From: Bacteroidales bacterium UBA2030
GTDB lineage: Bacteria; Bacteroidota; Bacteroidia; Bacteroidales; TTA-H9
Length of the DNA stretch: 12,677 nucleotides
Direction of reading: 5' to 3'
Assembly: GCA_002332755.1 (NCBI GenBank)
Contig: DDBO01000040.1
Span: 1 to 12,677, forward strand
The notes below the pieces were generated by a model that worked only from the letters and a program-made list of their open reading frames with translations, did no database searches and was not told the DNA's origin. Shown here piece after piece: positions 1-6,968 of this stretch. Every line of letters starts with the position of its first letter. The stretch's first letter is position 1. A program made the translations under genes and the position numbers.

Positions 1-235
1 CCAACCATGCCCGCCCCCTAAAGGCCTCAAAAACCTTATCGAGCCAGAATTTTCCGGGCTCTATGTACCAAAATTTCCTGCTCCGGCTCCAGGCTACCCC
101 AGGTAGAGTCTTTACACATTCAATAAGCTGTTCGTCTCTGTCGAACACCAGACTCACCACCTCCTTACGTCTATGTCGGGTAAAGCTCAGGGTAACAATC
201 TTTTTCTTAGTGCAGGAAATACCTTGGGCGGTCAT
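1..235 (-). CDS. Tyrosine recombinase/integrase, N-terminal fragment (cut by window edge)
   Basis: An open frame runs from an ATG at 235-233 to the left edge with no stop, giving 78 residues. Near the end it reads LPGVAWSRSRKFWYI and then DKVFEAFRG. This 'LPG-x-x-WS-x-x-x-K-x-WY' signature, followed by a helix ending in F-x-A-x-(K/R)-G, is what I recognise from the N-terminal DNA-binding region of Bacteroidota XerD/integrase-type tyrosine recombinases. The catalytic domain (R-H-R-Y) would lie outside the window, so activity cannot be judged. In-frame sequence upstream of the ATG has no other ATG and stops at 281-283, which supports this start. No Shine-Dalgarno is visible. It is transcribed away from the rest of the window and is either the edge of an integrated element or a stand-alone recombinase. 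The family call rests on this short region only. Confidence 0.72.
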   Translation of the reverse strand, partial: MTAQGISCTKKKIVTLSFTRHRRKEVVSLVFDRDEQLIECVKTLPGVAWSRSRKFWYIEPGKFWLDKVFEAFRGRAWL

Positions 236-564
236 GTCGATAAGTCTATGGTTCTTAGGTCGATGTGTGCTAAAAGGCTGTCAAAATTGGATAAACGAAA
301 TCTCGTATCGAGGCGAATATAATGAATAATTTTCAAAAGTCAAGTACTTTGGTTTTTTTTCTTGAAAAAAATTTATGAATTAAAATAAAAGACACTGTTG
401 CTTTAACAATTTTTTCATTTATAACACTTTAGATAAAAAGACCTGAAACAATCAAAAACCGATATCAAGTAATAAGGAAGGGGGTAAGGAATATAAATCA
501 AGCCGCACGTTCTTTAGCAAACCTGGCAGTATAAAACGCCAAATCATTAGAGGATAATCCGAAA

Positions 565-593
565 AAGGCTGCCCCAAACCATCAGACAGCCTT
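565..593. terminator. Orphan hairpin resembling a bidirectional terminator
   Basis: AAGGCTG (565-571) pairs perfectly with CAGCCTT (587-593) across a 15-nt loop. On the minus strand the stem runs into five T; on the plus strand it is followed by ATTTTAA. No annotated gene ends here on either strand, so it would be an orphan. It may be a leftover from a lost gene or insertion-sequence end. The long loop makes termination activity uncertain. Confidence 0.3.
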
Positions 594-652
594 ATTTTAA
601 TAAGCGTTTTAACTACACCCTTTTTTAACCAACTGGCCAAATCATTTCTTTG

Positions 653-660
653 TAGCTTTG
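653..660 (+). promoter_or_regulatory. Bacteroidota-type -7 box for the acyl-CoA synthetase gene
   Basis: TAGCTTTG matches the Bacteroidota -7 consensus TAnnTTTG exactly and sits 28 bp before the ATG at 689. This would give a leader of about 20 nt. No good TTTG -33 element is present at the usual spacing, so the assignment rests on the -7 box and its position. Confidence 0.45.
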
Positions 661-688
661 CCAAACTCTTTAATACCCGATTTGGTCC

Positions 689-2467
689 ATGCGCGTTAAA
701 AGAATATTCGACTTTCTTTACTACAATCACGAACGATACCACAAAGACGTAGTTGTTGCAGGCAAAAAAGCCGGTAAATGGGTTACTTACTCTTCAGCAC
801 AATATATCGAAATGTCGGCTCTGGTAAGTTATGCCCTTATCGAACTTGGCATTCAGGCAGGCGACAGAATAGCCACCATTAGCAGTAATCGTCCGGAATG
901 GAATTTTGTGGATATAGGAACCCTGCAAATTGGTGCCATTCACGTGCCCGTATATCCATCCATTAATGAGGAAGAACTTATTTATATTCTGAAAGAATCG
1001 GGTTGCCGAATTGTATTTACAGGAAACAGGTATACTGCATCCACCATTGAAGAAAGGAAAAGCGAACTACCTGATTTACAAAAAATAATTTGCTTTGATG
1101 ATAATTCAAACAGCCTGCCCTTCTCCGAATTCCTTCAGATTGGCCGGGCTCACCCTCAACCTGAGGAACTGGCTACCCGAATGGCGCAAGTAAACCCTGA
1201 GGATATTGCCTCAATTATATACACCTCAGGAACCACCAGCCAGCCCAAAGGTGTAATGCTTACCCACGAAAATCATGTGAGCAATGCCTTGGTGGCTGCT
1301 TTCACCATCAACTTAAATGATAGCCATCGACGTGTCAGTTACCTTCCTCTCTCACATTCGTACGAGAGGATGGTATGTTACACTTGTCTCTATTTAGGAA
1401 TTTCGGTATACTACGCCGATGGAGTAAGTGCAATTCTGTCGACACTGAAGGAAATAAAACCTCATGTTTTGGTCTCAGTTCCTCTATTGTTGGAGAAAGT
1501 ATATCAAGGTATTTTGAAAAAAGGGTTAGAGTTAAAAGGAATACAGAAAGTTATTTTCCATTATGCATTAAGATTAGCGCAACGATTTGAGCTGAACAAA
1601 GAAATGGGCTGGTGGTATAATCTGCAGCTCAGCCTGGCACGAAAAATCGTTTTTATAAAATGGAAGGAAGCCTTAGGCGGAGAAATTATTAAGATAATTA
1701 CGGGTGGAGCCAGTGTACAACCCTATTTAGTCAGAGTATTCTGGGCTGCAGGAATTCCAATATATGAAGGCTATGGTCTAACCGAAGCATCTCCATTAAT
1801 TGCCTATAATACAGAAGGAAATATAAAACCAGGTACTGTTGGCAAAGCCATACCCGATGTGGTGGTTAAAATAGCCGAAGATGGTGAGCTACTGGTTAAA
1901 GGGCCCAATGTCATGAAAGGTTATTACAATCAACCTGAAATAACCATGAATGTAATCGACCAGGAGGGCTGGCTGCATACCGGCGATTTAGCGGAAATAG
2001 ATGAAGAGGGTTTCATCAAAATTACGGGACGCAAGAAAGAAATTTTTAAACTTGCCTCCGGAATTTATGTTTATCCGGAAAAACTCGAAGGCCACCTCAA
2101 GCAATCTTTATACATAAGCCAGGCGTATGTTATCGGTGAGAATCAAAGCATTTTGGCTGCCCTCATTCAACCCAACTTCGATTACATCAAAGAATTATTT
2201 GCCAAACAGGGCATTCATTTTACATCAAACCGGGAGCTGATTAACGACGATAGGGTAAAATCGCTTATTGAATCCGAAATTAAAACCCTAAACGGCCCCG
2301 GAGTGAAAGAAAATGAGACCATTCAGCGATTTGCACTTGTGGCTGAGGAATGGACCATAGATACTGGAGAACTCACTCCCAGCCTTAAATTGAAAAGAAG
2401 GGTCATAGATGAAAAATATAAAGAAATTATTACAGGCTTCTTTAAAGACAACCTCTCAAATTTATAA
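689..2467 (+). CDS. AMP-forming long-chain acyl-CoA synthetase
   Basis: It likely activates a fatty acid with ATP to an acyl-adenylate and transfers it to CoA; a few relatives load acyl carriers. At 592 aa it is normal for bacterial long-chain acyl-CoA ligases of the ANL superfamily, slightly longer than E. coli FadD. The core motifs are intact and in order: the phosphate-binding loop YTSGTTSQPKG (178-188), the adenine motif GYGLTE (361-366), TGD (431-433), the hinge GRKKE (447-451), and a C-terminal ELTPSLKLKRR (561-571) whose Lys567 aligns with the catalytic lysine. No signal peptide or membrane helix is evident, so it should be cytoplasmic or peripheral. The ATG at 689 is the first Met and starts like other family members. 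It converges on the radical SAM operon with a 6-bp overlap of the 3' ends. Chain-length preference cannot be read from sequence; it may be housekeeping rather than part of the neighbouring pathway. Confidence 0.93.
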   Translation: MRVKRIFDFLYYNHERYHKDVVVAGKKAGKWVTYSSAQYIEMSALVSYALIELGIQAGDRIATISSNRPEWNFVDIGTLQIGAIHVPVYPSINEEELIYILKESGCRIVFTGNRYTASTIEERKSELPDLQKIICFDDNSNSLPFSEFLQIGRAHPQPEELATRMAQVNPEDIASIIYTSGTTSQPKGVMLTHENHVSNALVAAFTINLNDSHRRVSYLPLSHSYERMVCYTCLYLGISVYYADGVSAILSTLKEIKPHVLVSVPLLLEKVYQGILKKGLELKGIQKVIFHYALRLAQRFELNKEMGWWYNLQLSLARKIVFIKWKEALGGEIIKIITGGASVQPYLVRVFWAAGIPIYEGYGLTEASPLIAYNTEGNIKPGTVGKAIPDVVVKIAEDGELLVKGPNVMKGYYNQPEITMNVIDQEGWLHTGDLAEIDEEGFIKITGRKKEIFKLASGIYVYPEKLEGHLKQSLYISQAYVIGENQSILAALIQPNFDYIKELFAKQGIHFTSNRELINDDRVKSLIESEIKTLNGPGVKENETIQRFALVAEEWTIDTGELTPSLKLKRRVIDEKYKEIITGFFKDNLSNL

Positions 2468-3871
2468 CTTCAAATCCGGCATATCCATCGTTTTCGGCAG
2501 GAACTGATAAGGATTGTCGTCTTTAATCAGGGAGCCTTCCCCATAGAATATTCTCCTGTAATGATAAAAATTCAGGCCAAGCATGAGAGCTGTAATCCAA
2601 CGACGGGTTATAATCCAGGTTCTGAAAAAATTGCGAAGAATATGCCTGTAAGAATAAATCCCGGCCAAAGATTTCTTCATGTAAGAATTGAAATTATCAG
2701 AAGACATGTGGGGATGTTTTACGACCATTTCGGTAAAATCATAACGCTGCCAGTCGTTAGGATAATTCGAGTAAATAAATCTATCATGTCGTTTCATTTC
2801 AGTATACAAACGGGTGCCGGGCAATGGAGTAAGCACTGAAATTTGAAAACTATCGGCTTTTGAAGCACGAATATGTTTCACCCGTTGATTCATGGTCTCT
2901 GGTGTGTCGGAGTCCCAGCCAAAAATATATCCTGCAATGACTCCTATGCCCTGACGATGGATTTTTCGGAAAACTTCATTGTAATTATCGACCCCTTTGT
3001 GTAGATTCAAAGTTTTACCTGCCTCATGCAATTGCTTCGGTAATTCGGATTCCACCCCTATAAAAACCATACGGCAACCGCTTCGTGCGGCCAGTTTCAC
3101 AAGCTCGGGATCATCGGCAAAATTAATGGAAGCTTGCGAGATCCAGTGTTTTCGAATTCCGCTACGAATAATAGCCTCAAAAAGCAAACCGGCCCTCTCT
3201 CTCGATTCAGAAGAATAACCAATGATATTGTCATCAACAAAAAAAACATAATTCTGAGGTACATTCCTCAACTCCTCCACAATCTCTTCAATAGGGCGAA
3301 ACCGATAATGCCTACCGTTGAATGCGGATACACTGCAAAAACTGCAGTTTAGAGGGCAGCCACGGGAAGTTTGCACCGAAGCAGCAATGTACCCCGGATG
3401 AAATAAATCCCTTCTTGGTAAAGGCTGTTTTACTTGTCGATGGACAGCCACTTCATACCTGGGTTTAAGTTTTCCGTTTTCAAAATCTGATGTAACCTGA
3501 GGCCAGACCGACTCTGCTTCGCCAACGACCACAGCATCTACGTAATTTAAGGCTTCTTCGGGACAAAGTGAAGCATGAATGCCACCCATAACTACAGGGA
3601 TACCTTTCTGTCGATAGTATTTAGCTATTTGATAGGCTCGGGGAGCATTTGCTGTAAAGGCAGTCAAAGCTACCAGATCCGCATCGTAAGGCCTGAAATG
3701 ACGGAAATTTTCGTCGATTAGTTTTATCCGATAATACTCTGGAGTAAGCGAAGCCAAAATACCCAGAGCCAAGGGCTGATTTCGGGTGGCCCTGTTAATG
3801 GTAAACCCTCGTCTCAATTGCGACACGGGATTTACAAAAAGAATCGTAGGTTTGGATTTACTGGATGTCAT
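2462..3871 (-). CDS. Cobalamin-binding radical SAM enzyme, third of three paralogs
   Basis: Last gene of the operon, 469 aa. Residues 8-135 form a B12-binding Rossmann-like domain with DADLVALTAFT (63-73), GGIHAS (96-101) and VVVGEAESVWP (114-124). The DxHxxG cobalamin-ligand motif is not visible, which is common in radical SAM B12 proteins. The radical SAM domain follows, with the CxxxCxxC cluster motif at C172, C176 and C179 in SRGCPLNCSFCSV, then FVDDNI (211-216), SGC (264-266) and GWDSDTPET (318-326). A DUF4070-like C-terminal region contains TPLPGTRLY (348-356). Family members with this architecture (HpnP, HpnR, BchE-like) methylate or modify unactivated carbons, often on lipids or pigments; the substrate here is unknown. 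Its ATG overlaps the previous gene's stop as ATGA. It has the most divergent C-terminus of the three, ending with an extra acidic/proline-rich tail. Confidence 0.92.
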   Translation of the reverse strand: MTSSKSKPTILFVNPVSQLRRGFTINRATRNQPLALGILASLTPEYYRIKLIDENFRHFRPYDADLVALTAFTANAPRAYQIAKYYRQKGIPVVMGGIHASLCPEEALNYVDAVVVGEAESVWPQVTSDFENGKLKPRYEVAVHRQVKQPLPRRDLFHPGYIAASVQTSRGCPLNCSFCSVSAFNGRHYRFRPIEEIVEELRNVPQNYVFFVDDNIIGYSSESRERAGLLFEAIIRSGIRKHWISQASINFADDPELVKLAARSGCRMVFIGVESELPKQLHEAGKTLNLHKGVDNYNEVFRKIHRQGIGVIAGYIFGWDSDTPETMNQRVKHIRASKADSFQISVLTPLPGTRLYTEMKRHDRFIYSNYPNDWQRYDFTEMVVKHPHMSSDNFNSYMKKSLAGIYSYRHILRNFFRTWIITRRWITALMLGLNFYHYRRIFYGEGSLIKDDNPYQFLPKTMDMPDLKL

Positions 3872-5235
3872 TTATCAAGAAACCAGTTTTTCACCTTTTT
3901 TCCGTCCTGAATAAACATGTTGCGGTAATTCCAATTGCTCATATACGACCAATAGGCAGTGGTAAAACTTTTCAGGTTCCACCACGACTTGAAAAATTTG
4001 CGACGGAGGTGCGAAGGGTCATAAATACGGTTAAGGGCGATATTCATTTCCTCAAGGAACTCTTCACGTGTCATAAGGGCGGGTCGAAAAACCATATCCC
4101 CATAGTCGAAACGCTGCCAGTCGTCAGGGAAATTGTCATGAATAAAGCGACCCTCCTGCCTGAGTTTGTCATACAGCCGGGTGCCGGGCAATGGAGTCAC
4201 AAACGTTGACTGTATGCTATCAGCATTCGATTTTCGGATATACTTTACTCTTTGGTGTATTCGCTCCGGAGTATCTGTATCCCATCCAAACATGAAGCCT
4301 GCAATGACGGAGATTCCATATCTGTGAACTTTTTTAAAAACTTCTTCATAGGCATTGACACCGATTCGAAGGTTGATTTTTTTGTTCGATTCTTCCAGCC
4401 CTTCAGGTTGTTCGGTTTCCACCCCTACAAAAATCATTTTACAACCACTGCGTGCTGCCCATTTCAATACTTCAGGATTTTCGGCAAGATTAAGAGAAGC
4501 TTGCGATATCCAATCTTTGCGTATGCCAGCTTCAACCATTTTTCGAAAAAGCTCTATAGCACGCTCCTGATGAGCCTTGGAAATACCCACAATATTGTCA
4601 TCCAGGAAAAACACATTGCGTTGAGGAATAGTTTTCAGTTCCTCGATAACCTCATCTACCGGACGCATTCGATAATGCCTGCCATTGAATGCCGACACAG
4701 AACAAAAACTACAATCGAAAGGGCATCCTCTGCTGGTTTGAATGGAGCCAAATACATAACCCGGATGAAACAAATCACGTCGGGGCAAAGGACTATTATT
4801 CATTGGAAGCAATTGTCCTTTGTAAACTTTTTGCAACTGGTTGTTTTCGAAATCACGAATCAAGCCCGGCCATACACTTTCGGCTTCTCCAACCACAACA
4901 GAATCAGCGAATTGAAGGGCTTCGTCGGGCATCATGCTTACGTGAATTCCCCCCATCACTACAGGTACGCCTTTTTCTCTGTATAATTGTGCTATTTGAT
5001 AAGCTCGTGTTGCGGTACTGCTAAATGCCGTTATTCCTACAAGATCAGCCGGATAGTACCTGAAAGTCCTGAAATTTTCATCTATAATTTTAACTTTCCA
5101 ATGCGAAGGGGTAAGGGCAGCAATAATTCCGAGGCTCAGGGGTTGATATTTGGTATCACGATTAACCAGAAAACCTTTACGAAGTTGGTTTGCCGGATAA
5201 ACCAGAACCAGCGTTGGACGTGTATCATTCATCAT
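3868..5235 (-). CDS. Cobalamin-binding radical SAM enzyme, second of three paralogs
   Basis: Middle gene of the operon, 455 aa, overlapping both neighbours by 4 bp. The B12-binding domain spans about 7-135 (PADLVGITAFS at 62-72, GGIHVS at 95-100, VVVGEAESVWP at 113-123). The radical SAM motif is C171, C175 and C178 within SRGCPFDCSFCSV, followed by FLDDNIVG (210-217), SGCKM (263-267), GWDTDTPE (317-324) and TPLPGTRLY (347-355). A C-terminal DUF4070-like segment is rich in Trp, Arg and Tyr (about 405-440) and could rest on a membrane surface. It starts with tandem ATG codons; the first makes the ATGA overlap with the upstream stop and is preferred, although the second is equally usable. By eye it is closest to the third paralog, with well over half of residues matching. 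The reaction is inferred only to class level: SAM- and cobalamin-dependent radical chemistry on a non-activated carbon. Confidence 0.92.
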   Translation of the reverse strand: MMNDTRPTLVLVYPANQLRKGFLVNRDTKYQPLSLGIIAALTPSHWKVKIIDENFRTFRYYPADLVGITAFSSTATRAYQIAQLYREKGVPVVMGGIHVSMMPDEALQFADSVVVGEAESVWPGLIRDFENNQLQKVYKGQLLPMNNSPLPRRDLFHPGYVFGSIQTSRGCPFDCSFCSVSAFNGRHYRMRPVDEVIEELKTIPQRNVFFLDDNIVGISKAHQERAIELFRKMVEAGIRKDWISQASLNLAENPEVLKWAARSGCKMIFVGVETEQPEGLEESNKKINLRIGVNAYEEVFKKVHRYGISVIAGFMFGWDTDTPERIHQRVKYIRKSNADSIQSTFVTPLPGTRLYDKLRQEGRFIHDNFPDDWQRFDYGDMVFRPALMTREEFLEEMNIALNRIYDPSHLRRKFFKSWWNLKSFTTAYWSYMSNWNYRNMFIQDGKKVKNWFLDK

Positions 5236-6593
5236 TGATGCGAATTTATTGCGATTGAGGGTCTTTCAAGAGCCACAGACCTGTAATTGAAGTTAGAATT
5301 CCATGCCCAGACAGCCGTACGCAGGCTACGTGTATTCCACAGGGTTCTTAAAAATTTCAGTCGGAGGGCGCCGCCTTGAAACAATGTAGCATAAGCCCGG
5401 TTAATTTCTGAGGCAAGGGTTTCAGCCTCCATTTGAGCGGGCCGAAAAACTACATCTGAAAAATGATAATGCTGCCAATGTTCGGGCAATCGGGCAGGCA
5501 GAATTCTATTATCTTTCGCCATGCGTTCATAGAGCCGTGTTCCGGGTAAAGGTGTCATTACACTGGCTTGAATGACATCAACAGAAGAACGCAAAATATA
5601 TTGAGTACGCTTCCGCAAAGTCGCTGGTGTATCCGAATCCATTCCGTAAATAAAGGCCCCCAGCACGGCAATGCCTGCTTTATGAATGGCTTTAAATGCA
5701 TGAGCATAATTGTTAATTCCCAGTTTCAGATTCAATCTTTTGTTGGTATCGTGCAACTGAGACTCAGATTCTGCTTCTACCCCTAATAAAAGCATTTTAC
5801 AGCCACTGCGGGAAGCCATCTTCAGGAGTTCTTTATCCTGTGCAATATTCATACTGGCTTGGGCAAACCATTCCTTACGCAGGTTGCGGCGAATCATCCC
5901 TTCGAAGATCTCTAAAGCATGTTCACGGGCCTTGTCATTGTAGCCAACAATATTGTCATCCACAAAATAAATCAATCGGTTTCTTAGCGAAGCCATTTCC
6001 TCCAATATGGCCTCAACCGGCCGCAGACGGTATTGGTGGCCATTGAAAACCGGGACACTGCAAAAATCGCAATCCATGGGGCAACCCCGCGACGTCTGAA
6101 TACTGGCAAAGAGATAGGATGGGTGAAAAATCTCATGTTTGGGTGCAGGCATCTGAGATAGATCGGCGGGAGGAGCTTTATAAATCTTCTGCAGCCGTCC
6201 AGCCTCAAAATCGCGAATCACCGCAGGCCATATGCTCTCTGCTTCGCCCACAACTACCGCATCAGCGAATTGCTTAGCTTCTTCTGGCAACATAGAAGCA
6301 TGAATGCCCCCAATGACAACAGGTATGCCCTGACTCCGATAAATGGCAGCTATTTCGTATGCTCTGGCCACGGTGGAGGTAAAAGCAGTGATGGCTACAA
6401 GATCGGCCGGTCGGTAACGAAAAGGTTTGATGTTCTCGTCAAGCAATATCACCTTCCAATGGGATGGCGTCAGGGCGGCTACCATCCCCAGCCCTAAAGG
6501 CACCTGCCGGGATTCCTGACGCAGGGTGAATCCTCTACGGTACTGATTTGAAGGATTGATGAGTAAAAGTGTTGGTTTCAAATTAGGGTACAA
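5232..6593 (-). CDS. Cobalamin-binding radical SAM enzyme, first of three paralogs; non-ATG start
   Basis: Promoter-proximal gene of the operon, about 453 aa. The B12-binding domain includes PADLVAITAFT (62-72), GGIHAS (95-100) and VVVGEAESIWP (113-123). The iron-sulfur cysteines are C171, C175 and C178 in SRGCPMDCDFCSV, followed by FVDDNIVG (210-217), SGCKM (263-267), GMDSDTPAT (317-325) and TPLPGTRLY (347-355). A C-terminal DUF4070-like part is rich in Arg and Trp. No ATG is available: the frame opens at an upstream stop near 6615, and candidate starts are TTG at 6593 or TTG at 6581. The latter places KPTLLLINP at the N-terminus, as in the paralogs, and suits a promoter at 6606-6613 better because it leaves a longer leader. 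It differs from the other two in its active-site neighbourhood (SVPVFNGHQYR instead of SVSAFNGRHYR), hinting at a different substrate site. Confidence 0.9.
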   Translation of the reverse strand: MYPNLKPTLLLINPSNQYRRGFTLRQESRQVPLGLGMVAALTPSHWKVILLDENIKPFRYRPADLVAITAFTSTVARAYEIAAIYRSQGIPVVIGGIHASMLPEEAKQFADAVVVGEAESIWPAVIRDFEAGRLQKIYKAPPADLSQMPAPKHEIFHPSYLFASIQTSRGCPMDCDFCSVPVFNGHQYRLRPVEAILEEMASLRNRLIYFVDDNIVGYNDKAREHALEIFEGMIRRNLRKEWFAQASMNIAQDKELLKMASRSGCKMLLLGVEAESESQLHDTNKRLNLKLGINNYAHAFKAIHKAGIAVLGAFIYGMDSDTPATLRKRTQYILRSSVDVIQASVMTPLPGTRLYERMAKDNRILPARLPEHWQHYHFSDVVFRPAQMEAETLASEINRAYATLFQGGALRLKFLRTLWNTRSLRTAVWAWNSNFNYRSVALERPSIAINSHQ

Positions 6594-6605
6594 TTATTTT
6601 CGGCT

Positions 6606-6613
6606 CAAAAATA
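6606..6613 (-). promoter_or_regulatory. -7 box for the radical SAM operon (minus strand)
   Basis: Read on the minus strand this is TATTTTTG, an exact match to TAnnTTTG. Transcription would start near 6600, almost at the TTG at 6593 and about 18 nt before the alternative TTG at 6581. This short distance favours the inner start codon. A clear -33 element was not found. Confidence 0.45.
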
Positions 6614-6668
6614 CCTAATTCCAATAAACAGCACTACTCTGTTTATTCAGGCAATTGAGATAAAAAAC

Positions 6669-6676
6669 TATCTTTG
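6669..6676 (+). promoter_or_regulatory. -7 box for the ACP-KAS III-SDR-GT-GNAT operon
   Basis: TATCTTTG is an exact match to the Bacteroidota -7 consensus, 22 bp before the ATG at 6699, predicting a leader of roughly 15 nt. It faces away from the minus-strand box at 6606-6613, only about 55 bp apart, so both operons could share upstream control. The -33 region is not a clear match. Confidence 0.5.
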
Positions 6677-6698
6677 CCCATCCTAAAACTTATGAAAA

Positions 6699-6941
6699 AT
6701 GTCGATAACCATAGAAGATTTCATCAAAAAAATTGAAGACGAGTTTGATGAGCTGGAGCCCGGCAAACTTAAACCCGAAAGTGTTTTCCGGGAAATGTTT
6801 GACTGGAATTCAATAAATGCCCTGGTGCTCATTGCCATGGTAAAAACAGAATATGATGTGACCCTCAATGCAGATGATTTGGTAAAGTCAAAAACTGTGA
6901 AAGACGTTTTTGAAATTATACGCTCTCGCTATAAAGGTTAA
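6699..6941 (+). CDS. Acyl carrier protein, specialised type with NSI in place of DSL
   Basis: An 80-aa acidic protein of the usual ACP size, predicted to carry growing acyl chains on a 4'-phosphopantetheine arm. The expected four-helix pattern is visible: helix 1 (3-17), a loop, then FDWNSINALVLIAMVKTEY (34-52) as the attachment motif and helix 2, and a final helix around 66-77. The modified serine would be Ser38. The usual Asp before it is Asn37 and the usual Leu after it is Ile39, so the core reads NSI rather than DSL. ACPs with a (E/D)W-x-S motif are typical of small dedicated ACPs in surface-polysaccharide or secondary-metabolite loci rather than the housekeeping AcpP. It heads the operon, with the KAS III start 27 bp downstream, so the two probably work as a pair. 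Confidence 0.88.
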   Translation: MSITIEDFIKKIEDEFDELEPGKLKPESVFREMFDWNSINALVLIAMVKTEYDVTLNADDLVKSKTVKDVFEIIRSRYKG

Positions 6942-6968
6942 TTTTTCAACCAACCCCAAGGTAAAGCC

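Larger units (their letters stand above)
236..688. other. Non-coding spacer between the recombinase and the acyl-CoA synthetase
   Basis: This 453-bp stretch separates two divergently oriented genes and shows no convincing gene on either strand. It is strongly AT-rich around 330-450, with T and A runs. It contains a hairpin at 565-593, a 9-bp inverted repeat pairing 274-282 with 585-593, and a promoter box at 653-660 for the gene at 689. The reading frames that cross it do not resemble a family I recognise. It lies upstream of a recombinase start, so an attachment site could be here, but none can be identified without the other element end. Confidence 0.5.

Noticed and set aside
63..329. An 88-codon plus-strand frame at the left edge
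   Set aside because: It is antisense to the recombinase fragment, whose LPG-WS-WY signature is much more convincing.
452..742. A 96-codon minus-strand frame over the spacer and the synthetase start
   Set aside because: It overlaps the well-supported start of the acyl-CoA synthetase and its predicted product matches nothing I recognise.
4252..4986. A 244-codon open frame on the plus strand
   Set aside because: It is fully antisense to the second radical SAM gene, whose cysteine motif and paralogs prove the minus-strand frame. The plus-strand product has no recognisable domain.
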